In this document: positions 59,328 to 64,000 of the stretch, piece after piece
Layout: every line of letters starts with the position of its first letter
Numbering within the stretch: the first letter of the stretch is position 1
Source of the DNA: Clostridia bacterium
GTDB lineage: Bacteria; Bacillota; Clostridia; Peptostreptococcales; Acidaminobacteraceae
DNA: 64,000 bases
NCBI GenBank assembly: GCA_016937975.1
Contig: JAFGVN010000051.1
Location: 18,118-82,117 of the forward strand
Reading direction: 5' to 3'
Made by a program: the position numbers and the translations under genes
The notes under the pieces: model-generated
Database searches by the model: none
What the model was told of the DNA's origin: nothing
Seen by the model: the letters and a program-made list of their open reading frames with translations, nothing else

Positions 59328-60817
59328 TATTTTTCTCCTTCAACAATATGACTACCTAAGGAAGTTTCACGTTTTAATGCTGAGTCAACAATAATGGTTG
59401 CCACAATCAACATATTGTATACTTCATAGCTTTTTTGTGATGAAGATTCAAGAGCAAAGCCCTCTCTTAAAGCTTCAATCTCTTTTTTTGCTTGAAGCAT
59501 CGCTTTTTGATTTCTAAAAATAAATAATGCGCCACTCATGATATCTTGAAGTTTCCTTTTAACATCTTCAGCAGAAACAGATGATTGTGTCTTTTGGGAT
59601 TCAAATAAATCTGTATTTTTTAATGTTCTTTGATGATCATTAATATAATCTGCAACGCGATTTGCAAATACAATACCTTCTAGCAATGAATTACTTGCCA
59701 TACGATTTGCCCCATGAACACCTGTACAAGCACATTCACCACAAACCATTAGTCCAGGAATATTAGTACTACCAAGATGATCTGTTTCTACACCACCCAT
59801 AATATAATGCTGTACAGGCGTAACAGGAATATATGATTTTGTGATATCAATACCACGTTTGAAACATTCATTGTAGATATTTGGAAAACGACTTTTTACA
59901 AATTCAGAATCTAAATGTGTCACATCCAAATAAATCTCATTGCTGTTTTGCAACTTGATTTGCTCAAAAATTGCTTTAGACACAACGCTTCGAGGTGCTA
60001 AATCTTGCATGACATGATATGAAGCCATAAAAGCCTCACCTTTTTCATTTCTTAAAATACCACCTTCACCACGAACGGCTTCAGAAATTAAAAAATGAGA
60101 ATGACCTGGTACATTTAAAGCTGTTGGGTGAAATTGAACAAATTCCATATCCTTTATTTTTGCACCAATTCTATAAGCCATAGCAATGCCGTCACCAGTA
60201 GCAATGGATGCATTAGTCGTATTTGCATACAGTTCACCAATACCACCTGTTGCTAAAACGACATACTTTGATTTGACTTGATAACATTGGTTTTCAAAGA
60301 GCAATTGAATACCACAGACACCATCATCATTTTTTAGAATTTCCTCTGCAAAGGCATATTCTAACAAAGTAATATTCTCTTGTTGTTTCGCATATTCCAA
60401 AAGACCTCTAATAATCTCAGCACCAGTGGTATCTTTATAATGAATAATTCTTCTTTCTGAATGACCGCCTTCTTTTGTTAATAACAAGTTTCCAGAAGCA
60501 TCTTTATCAAAATTAACACCCCACTCAATTAAATTATTAACAGATTTTCCACCTTCTTCAATAAGTAATCGAAGGCGATCTTCATCATTGTAAAAATTAC
60601 CAGCTTTTAAGGTATCTTGAATATGACTTTCAAATTTTTTTGCATCAAAAGTAACAGCAATACCACCTTGAGCAAGATTTGTATTGCTGTTATTTGCAGC
60701 GTCTTTAGATAATACGAGTACTTTCTTATTTGGTTTTAATTTTAATGCTGTTACCAAACCTGAGACACCAGAACCGATGATAATGACATCATATTCTGGC
60801 ATTAATACATTCGTCAT
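59327..60817 (-). CDS. nadB: L-aspartate oxidase
   Basis: 496 residues. FAD site GSGVSGLVTALKLKPNKKVL, AQGGIAVTFDA, RRIIHYKDTTGAEI and GECACTGVHGANRMASNSLL. It oxidises aspartate to iminoaspartate; anaerobes use fumarate as acceptor. AGAGGGATAAAC before ATG 60817. Middle gene of the nadABC operon. Confidence 0.97.
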   Translation of the reverse strand: MTNVLMPEYDVIIIGSGVSGLVTALKLKPNKKVLVLSKDAANNSNTNLAQGGIAVTFDAKKFESHIQDTLKAGNFYNDEDRLRLLIEEGGKSVNNLIEWGVNFDKDASGNLLLTKEGGHSERRIIHYKDTTGAEIIRGLLEYAKQQENITLLEYAFAEEILKNDDGVCGIQLLFENQCYQVKSKYVVLATGGIGELYANTTNASIATGDGIAMAYRIGAKIKDMEFVQFHPTALNVPGHSHFLISEAVRGEGGILRNEKGEAFMASYHVMQDLAPRSVVSKAIFEQIKLQNSNEIYLDVTHLDSEFVKSRFPNIYNECFKRGIDITKSYIPVTPVQHYIMGGVETDHLGSTNIPGLMVCGECACTGVHGANRMASNSLLEGIVFANRVADYINDHQRTLKNTDLFESQKTQSSVSAEDVKRKLQDIMSGALFIFRNQKAMLQAKKEIEALREGFALESSSQKSYEVYNMLIVATIIVDSALKRETSLGSHIVEGEK

Positions 60818-60819
60818 GT

Positions 60820-61737
60820 TTATCCCTCTGTTACTTCTAGCATTCTTTTTAAAGACTTATATGCTTTTTGTCTTATTGTTTCGTCCACTTTTATTTCATT
60901 TTCTTCTGTTTTTAATACATGTAAAACATCTTCTAGTGATGTCTTTTTCATATTATAACAGATTAGAGCTGGAGATAATAATGTAAACTTTTTATATAAA
61001 TTCTCTTTTCTTAAAGTATGAAGTATTCCCATTTCAGTACCTATGATAAATTCTTTATCAGTACTGTTCTTTATATAGGATAAAATTTGTGATGTTGAGC
61101 CAACAAAATCAGCATGTTGAACGACAAGAGGATTACATTCTGGATGTACTACAACTTGTACACCCGCTTTTTTCTCTTTTACCAATTTTATTTCTTCTTC
61201 TCTCACTCTTTCATGTGTAATACAGAAACCATTCCAAAGTTCCATTTGCTTGTCTTTTAATTGTGAATTAATATAGCTTCCTAAATTCTTATCTGGTGCA
61301 AATAATATTTTATTTGATTCAAGTGATTCTACTACTTTTAATGCGTTTGAAGATGTACAACAAATATCAGCTTCAGCTTTTACTTCTGCTGATGAATTGA
61401 CATAAACACAAATTTGAGCATCAGGATTCTCAGCTTTGTATGCACTTAATTTTTCAGCAGTAACCATATCTGCCATAGGACAACCAGCATCAATTGCAGG
61501 CAATAAAACTTTCTTTTCTGGACTAAGGATTTTAGCACTCTCAGCCATGAAATGAACTCCACAAAAAACAATAATATCTGCATCTGTTTTTGCTGCTTCT
61601 TCACTTAATTTTAAAGAATCACCAACAATATCTGCAATATCTTGTACTTCTGGAATTTGATAATTGTGTGCAAGAATTACCGCGTTCTTTTCTTTTTTTA
61701 ATCGGTTAATTTCTTGTACCATTGCATTAATTTCCAT
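60820..61737 (-). CDS. nadA: Quinolinate synthase A
   Basis: 305 residues from ATG 61737 (GGAGAAAAAA; the ATG at 61749 lies in the RBS). AVILAHNYQIPEVQDIADIV, FCGVHFMAESAKILSPEKKV and AGCPMADM, VVHPECNP, and a final ALICYNMKKTSLEDVL. Cysteines in these segments ligate the 4Fe-4S cluster. Catalyses quinolinate formation with NadB's product. Lead gene of the nad operon. Confidence 0.96.
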   Translation of the reverse strand: MEINAMVQEINRLKKEKNAVILAHNYQIPEVQDIADIVGDSLKLSEEAAKTDADIIVFCGVHFMAESAKILSPEKKVLLPAIDAGCPMADMVTAEKLSAYKAENPDAQICVYVNSSAEVKAEADICCTSSNALKVVESLESNKILFAPDKNLGSYINSQLKDKQMELWNGFCITHERVREEEIKLVKEKKAGVQVVVHPECNPLVVQHADFVGSTSQILSYIKNSTDKEFIIGTEMGILHTLRKENLYKKFTLLSPALICYNMKKTSLEDVLHVLKTEENEIKVDETIRQKAYKSLKRMLEVTEG

Positions 61738-61757
61738 TTTTTTCTCCATTCTAAGCA

Positions 61758-61780
61758 AAGCGAGCACTAGTTGCTTGCTT
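61758..61780 (-). promoter_or_regulatory. Inverted repeat in the nadA leader
   Basis: AAGCAAGCA and TGCTCGCTT pair with one G-U around a 5-nt ACTAG loop, 20 bp before the nadA RBS. May be an operator for an NAD-responsive repressor or an RNA hairpin; not identified. Confidence 0.4.
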
Positions 61781-61800
61781 TTTATTTTGAACTCTATCAA

Positions 61801-61827
61801 TAAAAAAGACTATCATAGATAGCCTTT
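61801..61827 (-). terminator. Terminator after the GntR gene
   Basis: Minus strand AGGCTATC-TAT-GATAGTCT (one G-U pair) then TTTTTT; separates gntR from nadA. Confidence 0.7.
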
Positions 61828-61836
61828 CTCTTTTTC

Positions 61837-62505
61837 TTATCTGCTATTGCTATTAAATCTTTGTGCGTTCTTTCTAGAACTTTCAATATGTCTCACTGTC
61901 GCTTCAAATGCTTTATCGGCATCTTTTTCAATAAAACCCTCCAATATTGCTTTATGCTCATTTAAGGCTTCACTTGAACGACCAGTACACTGTAATGATT
62001 TATTTCTTGTCGATTTGATAAATAATTGAAAATCTTTCAATACTTGTTCCAAATAACGACTTTTAGTAGCACGGTAAATCGTTTCATGAAAACGAGTATT
62101 AAGTTCAAAAATTTTATCTAAATCATCTTTAAAAGTATAGAATTCCATTAAATCATAGATTTCTTTTAAGTCGTCTACAACTTGCTCATCCATTCTTTCC
62201 ACAGCCCATCTCGCTGCAATACCTTCTATAGCTACACGAATTGTATAAATATCATGTATATCCTGATTTGAAATACCTTTTACAACTACACCTCGGTTTG
62301 GAATATTATCAACGAGACCATCTAGTTCTAACTGCTTTAACGCTTCACGGACTGGTGTACGACTTACTCCCAATTCGTCAGCTAGTTTCGCTTCAACTAT
62401 TTTATCACCAGCATGATATTTGTCATTCAATATATCTTCTCGTATCTTATCAAAGATAAGAGACGTCAGCGATTTATTCTCCTTTTTCTGATCAAACAAG
62501 TCCAA
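61837..62505 (-). CDS. GntR-family regulator (FCD/FadR-type)
   Basis: 222 residues, start TTG 62505 after GGAGGATCC. wHTH (KYHAGDKIVEAKLADELGVS, RTPVREALKQLELDGLV) and an all-helical FCD effector domain with possible metal His (ELNTRFHETIYRATKSRYLE, TVRHIESSRKN). Probably senses a carboxylate. It precedes nadA by 100 bp but has its own terminator; MFS transporter upstream may be its target. Confidence 0.9.
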   Translation of the reverse strand: MDLFDQKKENKSLTSLIFDKIREDILNDKYHAGDKIVEAKLADELGVSRTPVREALKQLELDGLVDNIPNRGVVVKGISNQDIHDIYTIRVAIEGIAARWAVERMDEQVVDDLKEIYDLMEFYTFKDDLDKIFELNTRFHETIYRATKSRYLEQVLKDFQLFIKSTRNKSLQCTGRSSEALNEHKAILEGFIEKDADKAFEATVRHIESSRKNAQRFNSNSR

Positions 62506-62583
62506 AACGGATCCTCCAGTATTTATTACTGCATAATATCCCTATGATAATATTTTCAGTATGAATTGCACCTATATTTTAAC

Positions 62584-63783
62584 TTACTTTTTCAATTGTG
62601 TCAATTCAATATCCTTACTTGTTGATATCATGTAGATATTTGCTACAACAAGTAAAATAGCCATTGAAATTGACATCACAAAATGTGAAATAAAGATATT
62701 TGTATGATCTAATAACAACCCTGCCAATGGACCAAAGACACCTACCACTATGCTGTTTGCAAAGTTTTGTATGGATAGAATTGTTGATCTTTTATCAGAT
62801 GGTATACGTTTATTGATGTACTTTTGAAAGACAGGTAATTTATATCCTCGTGCCATTTGTTGAAGAAATATAAAGATTACCCCCATAAAATTGTGAATGA
62901 TTGACATAAACATCATAGAAACTACAATTAGCGTACTGAGCATAAACAATGACCTTGGTTTAGTTACCTTTATAAATCCATCTGCATGTTTTGAGGCAAA
63001 TGCTGCGACTATATTAAAGAAGAAAAATATAATACCAAAGTATCTTTCTTGTATATGTACAGCTTTCATATATGGTTGAAAGTAATTAAACCCTATACGA
63101 TAGAACAATGTAAAAACTAAGCTAAATAAAACAATACTAAAAACTCGCTTGTTTTTAAAGGTGAATTTAAAACTTTCTACGATTTGATGATGATATTTAT
63201 GTGTTTCATGAGCTTTCTTCTCTATCTGTGGCTCAATGAAAAATATTGAAATAACGGCTGCAACTAAAACAAAACCTGCTGAAAAGAGAAATGGCAGATA
63301 AATATTGATTTCATATAAAAAACCCGCAAGTATTGAACCTACGGCTTGAGCATAAAAAGTATATGATCTAGCTCTTCCTTCAATTTTAGTGTATTCACTT
63401 TCTATCTCGTTATTTTTTAAAGAATCATATAGTATGGCTTGCTCTGTTCCTGAACGAAAAGTTAATCCTATGGCAAAAACAATTTCACCGAGGACCATAA
63501 TATAAAAATTTGGTGCAATAACATATATAAGCAAACTTAACACAATCAAAAGTGAACCAATTGTTAAGCATATTTTTTTGCTGAAGTAATCACTTACAGC
63601 GCCTGTGGGAACTTCAAAAAGAACCGTTGTAAAAGCTGAAGCAGAATTTAACAAAAATATTTCTGTAAAAGAAAGACCTTTGGCAATGAAAAATAGCGTA
63701 ATGATTGGACCAAGAATTATGAGTTGATTGAATATCGCATATGTTTTATAAATATTTATGTTTCTAATTTCTTTGTTGTACAT
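62584..63783 (-). CDS. Major facilitator superfamily transporter
   Basis: 399 residues from ATG 63783 (TGGAGGCTATT). Twelve hydrophobic helices; FEVPTGAVSDYFSKKICLTI in the second helix loop is the MFS motif A region (G..D...R/K), with similar sequence in the second half. It has the form of the YfkF/YajR-like or drug efflux MFS proteins. Substrate unknown. Confidence 0.9.
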   Translation of the reverse strand: MYNKEIRNINIYKTYAIFNQLIILGPIITLFFIAKGLSFTEIFLLNSASAFTTVLFEVPTGAVSDYFSKKICLTIGSLLIVLSLLIYVIAPNFYIMVLGEIVFAIGLTFRSGTEQAILYDSLKNNEIESEYTKIEGRARSYTFYAQAVGSILAGFLYEINIYLPFLFSAGFVLVAAVISIFFIEPQIEKKAHETHKYHHQIVESFKFTFKNKRVFSIVLFSLVFTLFYRIGFNYFQPYMKAVHIQERYFGIIFFFFNIVAAFASKHADGFIKVTKPRSLFMLSTLIVVSMMFMSIIHNFMGVIFIFLQQMARGYKLPVFQKYINKRIPSDKRSTILSIQNFANSIVVGVFGPLAGLLLDHTNIFISHFVMSISMAILLVVANIYMISTSKDIELTQLKK

Positions 63784-63882
63784 AATAGCCTCCAAAATAT
63801 ATAAATCTTAGTATACAAGGAAACCAAAAGGACATCAAGGTTATTTTCTATTTATCCATTTTCTACCTATTTATTTTTTTAT

Positions 63883-63906
63883 AAAAAAAAACAGACTAAT
63901 GTCTGT
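63883..63906 (-). terminator. Terminator after the 5S rRNA gene
   Basis: ACAGAC and GTCTGT form a 6-bp stem with a 4-nt loop, followed by T9 on the minus strand. Confidence 0.88.
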
Positions 63907-63915
63907 CTTTTAAAA

Positions 63916-64000
63916 ACCAGCGACGTCTTACTTTCCCAGGAAGTTGCCCTCCAAGTATCATCAGCGCTGAGAAGCTTAACTTCTGTGTTCGGAATGGGAA
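63916..64000 (-). rRNA. rrf: 5S ribosomal RNA (5' end outside window)
   Basis: Minus strand shows TTCCCATTCCGAACACAGAA, then GTTAAGCTTCTCAGC, TGATGATACTTGGAGGG and CCTGGGAAAGTAAGACGTC, which is the 3' 85 nt of 5S rRNA ending near 63916. An rRNA operon, transcribed leftwards, lies to the right of the window. Confidence 0.95.

Noticed and set aside
1..64000. CRISPR arrays, insertion sequences, prophage genes, tRNA genes
   Set aside because: No regularly spaced repeats, transposase or integrase genes, or cloverleaf-like sequences were found; gaps between genes are short.

Overview
The window reads as chromosomal DNA from a low-GC Gram-positive anaerobe, most likely a member of the Clostridia. 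Evidence: AT-rich codon use, strong AGGAGG-type ribosome binding sites, and Firmicutes marker genes (Veg, RicT/YaaT, an AbrB-type regulator with a zinc-finger tail, DUF951, YabB-type tRNA methyltransferase). I do not assign a genus. Most genes lie on the minus strand, including a 5S rRNA cut by the right edge. Many are neighbours of the replication origin in Bacillus (serS, holB-ricT-yabB-rsmI-abrB, veg, rpsF-ssb-rpsR), so the window is probably origin-proximal with the origin to the right. I see no tRNA, CRISPR array, insertion sequence or prophage.

Layout: 1-2.4 kb is an Mrp/Mbh-type Na+/H+ antiporter operon (E-F-G-DUF4040-MbhE-B-C, running off the left edge). 2.5-4.3 kb holds a DUF134 regulator and a two-gene permease whose second subunit is fused to a 4Fe-4S ferredoxin. 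4.5-13.9 kb carries an EamA exporter, an MTHFR-like gene behind a SAM-I riboswitch, GDPD, Veg, a YkgJ-type protein, an amidohydrolase, an SPFH/NfeD pair, an MBL hydrolase and a GHKL kinase. 14-17.2 kb is a copper operon (HTH regulator, CopA, CopZ). 18.4-21.7 kb is a cobalamin-riboswitch-controlled ABC importer. 21.7-22.1 kb is noncoding DNA with a DnaA-box cluster. 22-26.8 kb has mgsA, pheA, an M1-peptidase lipoprotein, an Lrp regulator and RNase H. 26.9-31.6 kb is a heterodimeric ABC exporter with its MarR regulator. 31.7-38.7 kb has rpsF-ssb-rpsR, DUF951, the selenium-linked pair DUF3343/YedF, CvpA, an RNA methyltransferase and a PAS/REC protein. 38.7-44.1 kb is a compact, divergent Tad pilus locus. 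44-58.5 kb has an aldehyde dehydrogenase, a degenerate CCA-enzyme-like protein, abrB, rsmI, ricT, holB, lepB, a PLP decarboxylase, aspB, serS and murI. 58.5-63.8 kb has nadABC, a GntR regulator and an MFS transporter, then 5S rRNA.

The most notable observation is in copA. The reading frame is interrupted by one in-frame TGA exactly at the first cysteine of the second heavy-metal domain (GMT-[TGA]-AAC, codon 84). It is followed at +12 to +28 nt by a perfect 6-bp hairpin with a 5-nt loop carrying G at its second position, the geometry of a bacterial SECIS element. YedF and DUF3343, markers of selenium metabolism, are encoded in the same window. I therefore annotate CopA as a candidate selenoprotein (806 residues, Sec84) rather than as two broken genes.

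Other points worth following: a DnaA-box cluster with two perfect and three near-perfect boxes in 170 bp; a copper promoter with a cop box (TACA-CC-TGTA) but a non-CopY HTH regulator; a pseudo-CCA-adding enzyme lacking catalytic motifs; and several near-perfect palindromes placed on promoters.
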